DNA from: Ptiloglossa arizonensis
Taxonomy: Eukaryota > Arthropoda > Insecta > Hymenoptera > Colletidae
Length of the DNA stretch: 64,000 nucleotides
Direction: 5' to 3'
Assembly (NCBI RefSeq): GCF_051014685.1
Contig: NW_027478760.1
Location: 186,001 to 250,000 of the forward strand
A model generated the notes under the pieces. The model ran no database searches and was not told where the DNA came from. It was given only the letters and a program-made list of their open reading frames with translations. Positions 22,881 to 35,093 of this stretch are shown here, piece by piece. The number at the start of each line of letters is the position of its first letter. The stretch's first letter is position 1. The translations under genes were made by a program, and so were the position numbers.

Positions 22881-25800
22881 ACACCATTGTAATCGGGCGA
22901 GTTTCTACTTTCAGATGCAACCGGAATTTCTCGAGTTCGTCAATCCGTTCGCGAGATATGGGAGTTTGAAGTTAAGGAATGGTTGAGAAACCATCAAAAT
23001 TTGAGCTGGTCTGATACTCGAAACCAATAACTACATAGGCCTAGGGGAAAAATACACATACCGCTGTGATCGGACGAGTTTCTGCTTTCAGATGCAACAG
23101 CAATTTCTCGAGTTCGTCAATCCGTTCGCGAAATGTGGGGGTTTGAAGTTAAGGAATGGTTGAGAAACCATCAAAATTTTCGCAATTCTGATACTTGTAA
23201 CCAATAACTACAATGACCTAGGGGAAAAAGACACACATCTTTGTAATCGGGCGGGTTTCTACTTTCAGATGCAACAGGAATTTCTCGAGTTCGTCAATCG
23301 GTTCGCGAGATATGGGAGTTAGGATTTAAGAGATGGTTGAGGAACCATCAAAATTTTCGCAATTCTGAGCTAGAAACGAATAACTGGAATGGCTTAGGGG
23401 AAAAGTACACACACCATTGTAATCGGGCGAGTTTCTACTTTCAGATGCAACCGGAATTTCTCGAGTTCGTCAATCCGTTCGCGAGATATGGGAGTTTGAA
23501 GTTAAGGAATGGTTGAGAAACCATCAAAATTTGAGCAGGTCTGATACTCGAAACCAATAACTACATAGGCCTAGGGGAAAAATACACATACCGCTGTGAT
23601 CGGACGAGTTTCTGCTTTCAGATGCAACAGCAATTTCTCGAGTTCGTCAATCCGTTCGCGAAATGTGGGGGTTTGAAGTTAAGGAATGGTTGAGAAACCA
23701 TTAAAATTTTCGCAATTCTGATACTTGTAACCAATAACTACAATGACCTAGGGGAAAAAGACACACATCTTTGTAATCGGGCGGGTTTCTACTTTCAGAT
23801 GCAACAGGAATTTCTCGAGTTCGTCAATCGGTTCGCGAGATATGGGAGTTAGGATTTAAGAGATGGTTGAGGAACCATCAAAATTTTCGCAATTCTGATG
23901 CTAGAAACGAATAACTGGAATGGCCTAGGGGAAAAGTACACACACCATTGTAATCGGGCGAGTTTCTGCTTTCAGATGCAACCGGAATTTCTCGAGTTCG
24001 TCAATCCGTTCGCGAGATATGGGAGTTTGAAGTTAAGGAATGGTTGAGAATCCATCAAAATTTTCGGAAGTCTGATACTCGAAACCATTAACTACTATTA
24101 CCTAGGGCAAAAACACACATACCGTTGTAATCGGTCGAGTTTCTGCTTTCAGATGCAACAGAAAGTTCTCGACTTCGTCATTCTGTTCGCGAGATATGGG
24201 AGTTTGAAGATACGGAATGGTTGAGGAACCATCAAAATTTTCGCTGGTCTGATACTCGAAACAAATAACTACTGTGGCCTAGGGGAAATATACACACAAC
24301 GTTGTAATCGGGAGAGTTTCTACTCTCAGATGCAACAGAATTTTTTCCGATTCGTCAATCCGTTCACGAAATATCGGAATTTGGAGTTAAGGAATGGTTG
24401 AGAAACTATCAAAATTTTCGCAAGTCTGCTACTCGAAACCAATAACTACAATGGCCTACGGGAAAAGTACACATAGCATTGTAATCGGGCGAGTTTCTAC
24501 TCTCAGATGCAGCAGGAATTTCTCCAGTTCGTCAATCCGTTCGCGAGATATGGGAGTTTGAAGTTTAGGAATGGTTGAGAAACCATCAAAATTTTCGCTG
24601 GTCTGATACTCGAAACTAATAACTGGAATGGCCTAGGGGTAATGTACACACACCGTTGTAATCGGGCGAGTTTCTACTTTCAGATGCAACAGGAATTTCT
24701 CGAGTTCGTCAATCCGTTCGCGAGATATGGGAGTTTGAAGTTAAGGAATGGTTGAGAAACCATCAAAATTTTCGCAATTCTGATGCTAGAAACGACTAAC
24801 TGGAATGGCCTAGGGGAAAAGTACACACATCTTTGTAATCGGGCGGGTTTCTACTTTCAGATGCAACAGGAATTTCTCTAGTTCGTCAATCGGTTCGCGA
24901 GATATGGGAGTTAGGATTTAAGAGATGGTTGAGGAACCATCAAAATTTTCGCAATCTCATGCTAGAAACGAATAACTGGAATGGCCTAGGGGAAAAGTAC
25001 ACACACCATTGTAATCGGGCGAGTTTCTACTTTCAGATGCAACCGGAATTTCTCGAGTTCGTCAATCCGTTCGCGAGATATGGGAGTTTGAAGTTAAGGA
25101 ATGGTTGAGAAACCATCAAAATTTGAGCTGGTCTGATACTCGAAACCATTAACTACATAGGCCTAGGGGAAAAATACACATACCGTTGTAATCAGGCGAG
25201 TTTCTACTTTCAGATGCAACAGGAATTTCTCGAGTTCGTCAATCCGTTCGCGAGATATGGGAGTTTGAAGTTAAGGAATGGTTGAGAAACCATCAAAATT
25301 TTCGCAATTCTGATGCTAGAAACGACTAACTGGAATGGCCTAGGGGAAAAGTACACACACCTTTGTAATCGGGCGGGTTTCTACTTTCAGATGCAACAGG
25401 AATTTCTCTAGTTCGTCAATCGGTTCGCGAGATATGGGAGTTAGGATTTAAGAGATGGTTGAGGAGCCATCAAAATTTTCGCAATCTCATGCTAGAAACG
25501 AATAACTGGAATGGCCTAGGGGAAAAGTACACACACCATTGTAATCGGGCGAGTTTCTACTTTCAGATGCAACCGGAATTTCTCGAGTTCGTCAATCCGT
25601 TCGCGAGATATGGGAGTTTGAAGTTAAGGAATGGTTGAGAAACCATCAAAATTTGAGCTGGTCTGATACTCGAAACCATTAACTACATAGGCCTAGGGGA
25701 AAAATACACATACCGCTGTGATCGGACGAGTTTCTGCTTTCAGATGCAACAGGAATTTCTCAAGTTCGTCAATCCGTTCCCGAGATATGGGAGTTTGAAG

Positions 25801-28120
25801 TTAAGGAATGGTTGAGAAACCATCAAAATTTTCGCAATTCTGATGCTAGAAACGACTAACTGGAATGGCCTAGGGGAAAAGTACACACATCTTTGTAATC
25901 GGGCGGGTTTCTACTTTCAGATGCAACAGGAATTTCTCTAGTTCGTCAATCGGTTCGCGAGATATGGGAGTTAGGATTTAAGAGATGGTTGAGGAACCAT
26001 CAAAATTTTCGCAATCTCATGCTAGAAACGAATAACTGGAATGGCCTAGGGGAAAAGTACACACACCATTGTAATCGGGCGAGTTTCTACTTTCAGATGC
26101 AACCGGAATTTCTCGAGTTCGTCAATCCGTTCGCGAGATATGGGAGTTTGAATTTAAGGAATGGTTGAGAAACCATCAAAATTTGAGCAGGTCTGATACT
26201 CGAAACCAATAACTACATAGGCCTAGGGGAAAAATACACATACCGCTGTGATCGGACGAGTTTCTGCTTTCAGATGCAACAGCAATTTCTCGAGTTCGTC
26301 AATCCGTTCGCGAAATGTGGGGGTTTGAAGTTAAGGAATGGTTGAGAAACCATCAAAATTTTCGCAATTCTGATACTTGTAACCAATAACTACAATGACC
26401 TAGGGGAAAAAGACACACATCTTTGTAATCGGGCGGGTTTCTACTTTCAGATGCAACAGGAATTTCTCGAGTTCGTCAATCGGTTCGCGAGATATGGGAG
26501 TTAGGATTTAAGAGATGGTTGAGGAACCATCAAAATTTTCGCAATTCTGATGCTAGAAACGAATAACTGGAATGGCCTAGGGGAAAAGTACACACACCAT
26601 TGTAATCGGTCGAGTTTCTGCTTTCAGATGCAACAGGAATTTCTCGAGTTCGGCAATCCGTACGCGAGATATGGGAGTTTGAAGTTAAGGAATGGTTGCG
26701 AAACCATCAATGTTTTCGCAGGACTGATACTCGAAACCAATAACTACAATTGCCTAGGGCAAAAACACACATACCGTTGTAATCGGTCGAGTTTCTGCTT
26801 TCAGATGCAACAGAAATTTCTCGAGTTCGTCATTCTGTTCGCGAGATATGGGAGTTTGAAGATACGGAATGGTTGAGGAACCATCAAAATTTTCGCTGGT
26901 CTGATACTCGAAACAAATAACTACTGTGGCCTAGGGGAAATATACACACAACGTTGTAATCGGGAGAGTTTCTGCTCTCAGATGCAAGAGAATTTTTTCC
27001 GATTCGTCAATCCGTTCGCGAAATATCGGAATTTGGAGTTAAGGAATGGTTGAGAAACTATCAAAATTTTCGCAAGTCTGCTACTCGAAACCAATAACTA
27101 CAATGGCCTACGGGAAAAGTACACATAGCATTGTAATCGGGCGAGTTTCTACTCTCAGATGCAGCAGGAATTTCTACAGTTCGTCAATCCGTTCGCGAGA
27201 TATGGGAGTTTGAAGTTAAGGAATGGTTGAGAAACCATCAAAATTTGAGCTGGTCTGATACTCGAAACCAATAACTACATAGGCCTAGGGGAAAAATACA
27301 CATACCGCTGTGATCGGACGAGTTTCTGCTTTCAGATGCAACAGGAATTTCTCGAGTTCGTCAATCCGTTCGCGAAATGTGGGGGTTTGAAGTTAAGGAA
27401 TGGTTGAGAAACCATCAAAATTTTCGCAATTCTGATACTTGTAACCAATAACTACAATGACCTAGGGGAAAAAGACACACATCTTTGTAATCGGGCGGGT
27501 TTCTACTTTCAGATGCAACAGGAATTTCTCGAGTTCGTCAATCGGTTCGCGAGATATGGGAGTTAGGATTTAAGAGATGGTTGAGGAACCATCAAAATTT
27601 TCGCAATTCTGATGCTAGAAACGAATAACTGGAATGGACTAGGGGAAAAGTACACACACCATTGTAATCGGGCGAGTTTCTACTTTCAGATGCAACCGGA
27701 ATTTCTCGAGTTCGTCAATCCGTTCGCGAGATATGGGCGTTTGAACTTAAGGAATGGTTGAGAAACCATCAAAATTTGAGCTGGTCTGATACTCGAAACC
27801 AATAACTACATAGGCCTAGGGGAAAAATACACATACCGCTGTGATCGGACGAGTTTCTGCTTTCAGATGCAACAGGAATTTCTCGAGTTCGTCAATCCGT
27901 TCGCGAAATGTGGGGGTTTGAAGTTAAGGAATGGTTGAGAAACCATCAAAATTTTCGCAATTCTGATACTTGTAACCAATAACTACAATGACCTAGGGGA
28001 AAAAGACACACATCTTTGTAATCGGGCGGGTTTCTACTTTCAGATGCAACAGGAATTTCTCGAGTTCGTCAATCGGTTCGCGAGATATGGGAGTTAGGAT
28101 TTAAGAGATGGTTGAGGAAC
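22300..28120 (+). repeat. 530-bp trimer family interspersed in the region
   Basis: The marker GCGGGTTTCT occurs near 22,367, 23,251, 23,781, 24,843, 25,373, 25,903, 26,433, 27,495 and 28,026. Most steps are 530-531 bp, or 1,062 bp where another module intervenes. Each trimer combines a gcgggtttct monomer with ttaggatttaagagatgg, a CAGATGCAACCGG monomer ending in atttgagctgg, and a ccgctgtgatcggacgag monomer. Trimers are interrupted by the block that starts the 14-mer-spaced duplication, so two amplification processes are interleaved. Confidence 0.85.
23973..25356 (+). repeat. 14-mer-spaced duplication, copy 2
   Basis: Partner of 21,497-22,880 and nearly identical over about 1.38 kb. After 25,356 it continues into additional trimer units instead of following copy 1. 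A shorter third relative of the first part lies at about 26,740-27,170 (acaaataactactgtgg at 26,913). Confidence 0.85.
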
Positions 28121-31100
28121 CATCAAAATTTTCGCAATTCTGATGCTAGAAACGAATAACTGGAATGGCCTAGGGGAAAAGTACACACACCATTGTAATC
28201 GGTCGAGTTTCTGCTTTCAGATGCAACAGGAATTTCTCGAGTTCGGCAATCCGTACGCGAGATATGGGTGTTTGAAGTTAAGGAATGGTTGCCAAACCAT
28301 CGATGTTTTCGCAGGACTGATACACGAAACCAATAACTACAATTGCCTAGGGCAAAAATACACATACCGTTGTAATCGGGCGAGTTTCTGCTTTCAGATG
28401 CAACAGGAATTTCTCGAGTTCGTCAATCTGTTCGCGAGATATGGGTGTTTGAAGTTAAGGAATGGTTGAGAAACCATCAAAATTTTCGCAATTCTGATCC
28501 TAGAAACGAATAACTGCAATGGCCTACGGGAAAAGTACACACCCCATTGTAATCGGGTGGGTTTCTACTTTTAGATGCAACAGGAATTTCTCGAGTTCGT
28601 CAATCGGATCGCGACATATGGGAGTTCGAAGTTAAGGAATGGTTGAGAAACAATCAAAATTTTCGCAAGTCTGATACTCGAAACCAATAACTGGAATGGC
28701 CTAGGGGAAATGTACACACACCGTTTTAATCGGGCGAATTTCTACTCTCAGATGCAGCAGGAGTTTCTCCAGTTCGTCAATCCGTTCGCGAGGTATGGGA
28801 GTTTGAAGTTAAGATATTGTTGAGAAACAATCAAAATTTTCGCAAGTCTGATACTCGAAACCAATAACTACTATGGCCTAGGGGAAAAATACACATAACG
28901 TTGTAATCGGGAGAGTTTCTACTCTCAGATGCAACAGAATTTTTTCCGATTCGTCAATCCGATCGCGAAATATCGGAGTTTGGAGTTAAGAAATGGTTGA
29001 GAAACCATCAAAATTTTCGCCGGTCTGATACTCGAAACTAATAACTACAATGGCCTACGGGAAAAGTACACATAACGTTGTAATCGGTCGAGTTTCTACT
29101 TTCAGATGCAGCAGGAATTTCTCGAGTTCGTCAATCCGTTCGCGAGATATGGGAGTTTGAAGTTAAGGAATGGTTTAGAAACCATCAAAATTTTGCTGGT
29201 CTGATACTCGAAACCATTAACTACAATGGCCTACGGGAAAAGTACACATACCATTGTAATCGGGCGAGTTTCTACTTTCAGATGCAGCAGGAATTTCTCG
29301 AGTACGTCAATCCGTTCGCGAGATATGGGAGTTAGAAGTTAAGATATTGTTGAGAAACAATCAAAATTTTCGCAAGTCTGATACTCGAAACCAATAACTA
29401 CTATGGCCTAGGGGAAAAATACACATAACGTTGTAATCGGGAGAGTTTCTACTCTCAGATGCAACAGAAATTTTCCCGATTCGTCAATCCGTTCGCGAAA
29501 TATCGGAGTTTGGAGATTAGAGATGGTTGATAATCCATCAAAATTTTCGCAAGTCTGATACTCGAAACCAATAACTACTATTGCCTAGGGCAAAAATACA
29601 CATTCCGTTGTAATCGGTCGAGTTTCTGCTTTCAGATGCAACAGGAATTTCTCGAGTTCGTCAATCTGTTCGCGTGATATGGGAGTCTGAAGTTAAGGAA
29701 TGGTTGAGAAACCATAAAAATTTTCGCCGGTCTGATACTCGAAACCAATAACTACTATTGCCTAGGGCAAAAATACACATGCCGTTGTAATCGGGCGATT
29801 TTCTGCTTTCAGATGCAACAGGAACTTCTCGAGTTCGTCAAACGGTTCGCGAGATATGGGAGTCTGAAGTTAAGGAATGGTTGAGAAACCATCAAAATTT
29901 TCGCAAGTCTGATACTCGAAACCAATAACTACTACTGCCTAGGGCAAAAATACACATACCGTCGTAATCGGGCGAGTTTCTGCTTTCAGATGCAACAGGA
30001 ATTTCACGAGTTCGTCAATCCGTTCGCGAGATATGGGAGTATGAAGTTAAGGAATGGTTGAGAAACTATCAAAATTTTCGCAATTCTGATGCTAGAAACG
30101 AATAACTGCAATGGCCTAAGGCAAAAATACACATACCGTTGTAATCGGGCGAGTTTCCGCTTTCAGACGCAACTGGAATTTCTCGGATTCGTCAATCCGT
30201 TCGTGAAATATCGCAGTTTGGAAATAAGAGATGGTTGAGAAACCATCAAAATTTTCGCAATTCTGCTGGGAGAAACGAGTAACTGGAATGGCCTAGGGCA
30301 AAGCATGCATACCGTTGTAATCGGGCGAGTTTCTGCTTTCAGATGAAACAGGAATTTCTCGAGTTCGTCAATTCGTTCGCGAGATATGGGAGTTTGAAGT
30401 TAAGGAATGGTTGGGAAACCATCAAAATTTTCGCAAGTCTGATACTCGAAACCCATAACTGGAATGGCCTAGGGGAAAAGTTCACACACCATTGTAATCG
30501 GCCGAGTTTCTACTTTCAGATGCAACAGGAATTTCTCGAGTTCGCCAATCCGTTCGCGAAATTTTGGAGTTTGAATTTAAGGAATGGTTGAGAAACCATC
30601 AAAGTTTTCGCAAGTATGATACTCGAAACCAATAACTACTATGGCCTAGGACAAAAAAAACACATACCGTTGTAATCGGGCGAGTTTCTGCTTTCAGATG
30701 CAACAGAAATTTCTCGGATTCGTCAATCCGTTCGCGAGATATGGGAGTTTGACGTTAAGGAATGGTTGAGAAACCATCAAAGTTTTCGCAAGACTGATAC
30801 TCGAAACCAATAACTACAGCTGTCTAGGGCAAAAATACACATACCGTCGTAATCGGGCGAGTTTCTGCTTTCAGATGCAACAGGAATTTCTCGAGTTCGT
30901 CAATCCGTTCGTGAGATATGGGAGTTTGAAGTTAAGGAATGGTTGAGAAACCATCAAAATTTTCGCTGGTCTGATACTCGAAACCAATAACTGGAATGGC
31001 CTAGGGGAAAGTACAGACACCACTGTAATCGGGCGAGTTTCTACTTTCAGATGCAACAGGAATTTCTCGAGTTCGCCAATCCGTTCGCGAAATATCGGAG

Positions 31101-31200
31101 TTTGGATTTAAGAAATGGTTGAGAAACCATCAAAATTTTCGCAATTCTGATGCTAGAAACGAATAACTGGAATGGCCTAGGGCAAAAACATGCATACCGT
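27486..31200 (+). repeat. 21-mer HOR (3,715 bp), copy A
   Basis: First of three copies of the longest HOR unit. Left and right borders both lie in the TTGTAATCGGGCGGG stretch. Content in order: the end of the trimer family, a tacgcgagatatggg monomer pair, cctagaaacg/cctacggg monomers, aagatattg monomers, atttttctcc-type monomers, the CAGATGAAACAGG module, and gatttaagaaatgg at the end. The marker ccgctgtgat at 27,836 recurs at 31,551 and 35,444. A patch at about 29,344-29,465 differs from copies B and C and matches 28,814-28,935 of this copy. Confidence 0.9.
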
Positions 31201-34200
31201 TGTAATCGGGCGGGTTTCTACTTTCAGATGCAACAGGAATTTCTCGAGTTCGTCAATCGGTTCGCGAGATATGGGAGTTAGGATTTAAGAGATGGTTGAG
31301 GAACCATCAAAATTTTCGCAATTCTGATGCTAGAAACGAATAACTGGAATGGCCTAGGGGAAAAGTACACACACCATTGTAATCGGGCGAGTTTCTACTT
31401 TCAGATGCAACCGGAATTTCTCGAGTTCGTCAATCCGTTCGCGAGATATGGGCGTTTGAAGTTAAGGAATGGTTGAGAAACCATCAAAATTTGAGCTGGT
31501 CTGATACTCGAAACCAATAACTACATAGGCCTAGGGGAAAAATACACATACCGCTGTGATCGGACGAGTTTCTGCTTTCAGATGCAACAGGAATTTCTCG
31601 AGTTCGTCAATCCGTTCGCGAAATGTGGGGGTTTGAAGTTAAGGAATGGTTGAGAAACCATCAAAATTTTCGCAATTCTGATACTTGTAACCAATAACTA
31701 CAATGACCTAGGGGAAAAAGACACACATCTTTGTAATCGGGCGGGTTTCTACTTTTAGATGCAACAGGAATTTCTCGAGTTCGTCAATCCGTTCGCGAAA
31801 TGTGGGGGTTTGAAGTTAAGGAATGGTTGAGAAACCATCAAAATTTTCGCAATTCTGATGCTAGAAACGAATAACTGGAATGGCCTAGGGCAAAAACATG
31901 CATACCGTTGTAATCGGGCGGGTTTCTACTTTCAGATGCAACAGGAATTTCTCGAGTTCGTCAATCGGTTCGCGAGATATGGGAGTTAGGATTTAAGAGA
32001 TGGTTGAGGAACCATCAAAATTTTCGCAATTCTGATGCTAGAAACGAATAACTGGAATGGCCTAGGGGAAAAGTACACACACCATTGTAATCGGGCGAGT
32101 TTCTGCTTTCAGATGCAACAGGAATTTCTCGAGTTCGGCAATCCGTACGCGAGATATGGGTGTTTGAAGTTAAGGAATGGTTGCGAAACCATCGATGTTT
32201 TCGCAGGACTGATACACGAAACCAATAACTACAATTGCCTAGGGCAAAAATACACATACCGTTGTAATCGGACGAGTTTCTGCTTTCAGATGCAACAGGA
32301 ATTTCTCGAGTTCGTCAATCTGTTCGCGAGATATGGGTGTTTGAAGTTAAGGAATGGTTGAGAAACCATCAAAATTTTCGCAATTCTGATCCTAGAAACG
32401 AATAACTGCAATGGCCTACGGGAAAAGTACACACCCCATTGTAATCGGGTGAGTTTCTACTTTTAGATGCAACAGGAATTTCTCGAGTTCGTCAATCGGA
32501 TCGCGACATATGGGAGTTCGAAGTTAAGGAATGGTTGAGAAACAATCAAAATTTTCGCAAGTCTGATACTCGAAACCAATAACTGGAATGGCCTAGGGGA
32601 AATGTACACACACAGTTTTAATCGGGCGAATTTCTACTCTCAGATGCAGCAGGAGTTTCTCCAGTTCGTCAATCCGTTCGCGAGATATGGGAGTTTGAAG
32701 TTAAGATATTGTTGAGAAACAATCAAAATTTTCGCAAGTCTGATACTCGAAACCAATAACTACTATGGCCTAGGGGAAAAATACACATAACGTTGTAATC
32801 GGGAGAGTTTCTACTCTCAGATGCAACAGAATTTTTTCCGATTCGTCAATCCGATCGCGAAATATCGGAGTTTGGAGTTAAGAAATGGTTGAGAAACCAT
32901 CAAAATTTTCGCCTGTCTGATACTCGAAACTAATAACTACAATGGCCTACGGGAAAAGTACACATAACGTTGTAATCGGTCGAGTTTCTACTTTCAGATG
33001 CAGCAGGAATTTCTCGAGTTCGTCAATCCGTTCGCGAGATATGGGAGTTTGAAGTTAAGGAATGGTTTAGAAACCATCAAAATTTTCGCTGGTCTGATAC
33101 TCGAAACCATTAACTACAATGGCCTACGGGAAAAGTACACATACCATTGTAATCGGGCGAGTTTCTACTTTCAGATGCAGCAGGAATTTCTCAAGTACGT
33201 CAATCCGTTCGCGAGATATGGGAGTTAGAAGTTAAGGAATTGTTGAGAAACCATCAAAATTTTCGCTGGTCTGATACTCGAAACCAATAATTGGAATGCC
33301 CTAGGAGAAATGTACACATAACGTTGTTATAGGGAGAGTTTTTACACTCAGATGCAACAGAAATTTTCCCGATTCGTCAATCCGTTCGCGAAATATCGGA
33401 GTTTGGAGATTAGAGATGGTTGATAATCCATCAAAATTTTCGCAAGTCTGATACTCGAAACCAATAACTACTATTGCCTAGGGCAAAAATACACATTCCG
33501 TTGTAATCGGTCGAGTTTCTGCTTTCAGATGCAACAGGAATTTCTCGAGTTCGTCAATCTGTTCGCGTGATATGGGAGTCTGAAGTTAAGGAATGGTTGA
33601 GAAACCATCAAAATTTTCGCCGGTCTTATACTCGAAACCAATAACTACTATTGCCTAGGGCAAAAATACAGATGCCGTTGTAATCGGGCGATTTTCTGCT
33701 TTCAGATGCAACAGGAACTTCTCGAGTTCGTCAAACGGTTCGCGAGATATGGGAGTCTGAAATTAAGGAATGGTTGAGAAACCATCAAAATTTTCGCAAG
33801 TCTGATACTCGAAACCAATAACTACTACTGCCTAGGGCAAAAATACACATACCGTCGTAATCGGGCGAGTTTCTGCTTTCAGATGCAACAGGAATTTCAC
33901 GAGTTCGTCAATCCGTTCGCGAGATATGGGAGTATGAAGTTAAGGAATGGTTGAGAAACTATCAAAATTTTCGCAATTCTGATGCTAGAAACGAATAACT
34001 GCAATGGCCTAAGGCAAAAATACACATACCGTTGTAATCGGGCGAGTTTCCGCTTTCAGACGCAACTGGAATTTCTCGGATTCGTCAATCCGTTCGTGAA
34101 ATATCGGAGTTTGGAAATAAGAGATGGTTGAGAAACCATCAAAATTTTCGCAATTCTGCTGGGAGAAACGAGTAACTGGAATGGCCTAGGGCAAAGCATG

Positions 34201-35093
34201 CATACCGTTGTAATCGGGCGAGTTTCTGCTTTCAGATGAAACAGGAATTTCTCGAGTTCGTCAATTCGTTCGCGAGATATGGGAGTTTGAAGTTAAGGAA
34301 TGGTTGGGAAACCATCAAAATTTTCGCAAGTCTGATACTCGAAACCCATAACTGGAATGGCCTAGGGGAAAAGTTCACACACCATTGTAATCGGCCGAGT
34401 TTCTACTTTCAGATGCAACAGGAATTTCTCGAGTTCGCCAATCCGTTCGCGAAATTTTGGAGTTTGAATTTAAGGAATGGTTGAGAAACCATCAAAGTTT
34501 TCGCAAGTATGATACTCGAAACCAATAACTACTATGGCCTAGGACAAAAAAAACACATACCGTTGTAATCGGGCGAGTTTCTGCTTTCAGATGCAACAGA
34601 AATTTCTCGGATTCGTCAATCCGTTCGCGAGATATGGGAGTTTGACGTTAAGGAATGGTTGAGAAACCATCAAAGTTTTCGCAAGACTGATACTCGAAAC
34701 CAATAACTACAGCTGTCTAGGGCAAAAATACACATACCGTCGTAATCGGGCGAGTTTCTGCTTTCAGATGCAACAGGAATTTCTCGAGTTCGTCAATCCG
34801 TTCGTGAGATATGGGAGTTTGAAGTTAAGGAATGGTTGAGAAACCATCAAAATTTTCGCTGGTCTGATACTCGAAACCAATAACTGGAATGGCCTAGGGG
34901 AAAGTACACACACCACTGTAATCGGGCGAGTTTCTACTTTCAGATGCAACAGGAATTTCTCGAGTTCGCCAATCCGTTCGCGAAATATCGGAGTTTGGAT
35001 TTAAGAAATGGTTGAGAAACCATCAAAATTTTCGCAATTCTGATGCTAGAAACGAATAACTGGAATGGCCTAGGGCAAAAACATGCATACCGT
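31201..35093 (+). repeat. 21-mer HOR, copy B with one extra monomer (3,893 bp)
   Basis: Co-linear with copy A but 178 bp longer. The extra unit lies at about 31,741-31,918. It is a hybrid that carries gcgaaatgtggggg upstream and then gatgctagaaacg with aaaacatgcatacc downstream, so it duplicates the junction monomer. Differences from copy C elsewhere are single bases, for example tcaagtacg versus tcgtgtacg. Confidence 0.9.
31741..31918 (+). repeat. Extra monomer in HOR copy B
   Basis: Two GCGGGTTTCT landmarks lie 178 bp apart here, whereas copies A and C have only one at the equivalent point. The unit has cttttagatg at its start and fuses the aaatgtgggg monomer type to the acatgcatacc type, as an in-register unequal exchange would. 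Confidence 0.85.
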
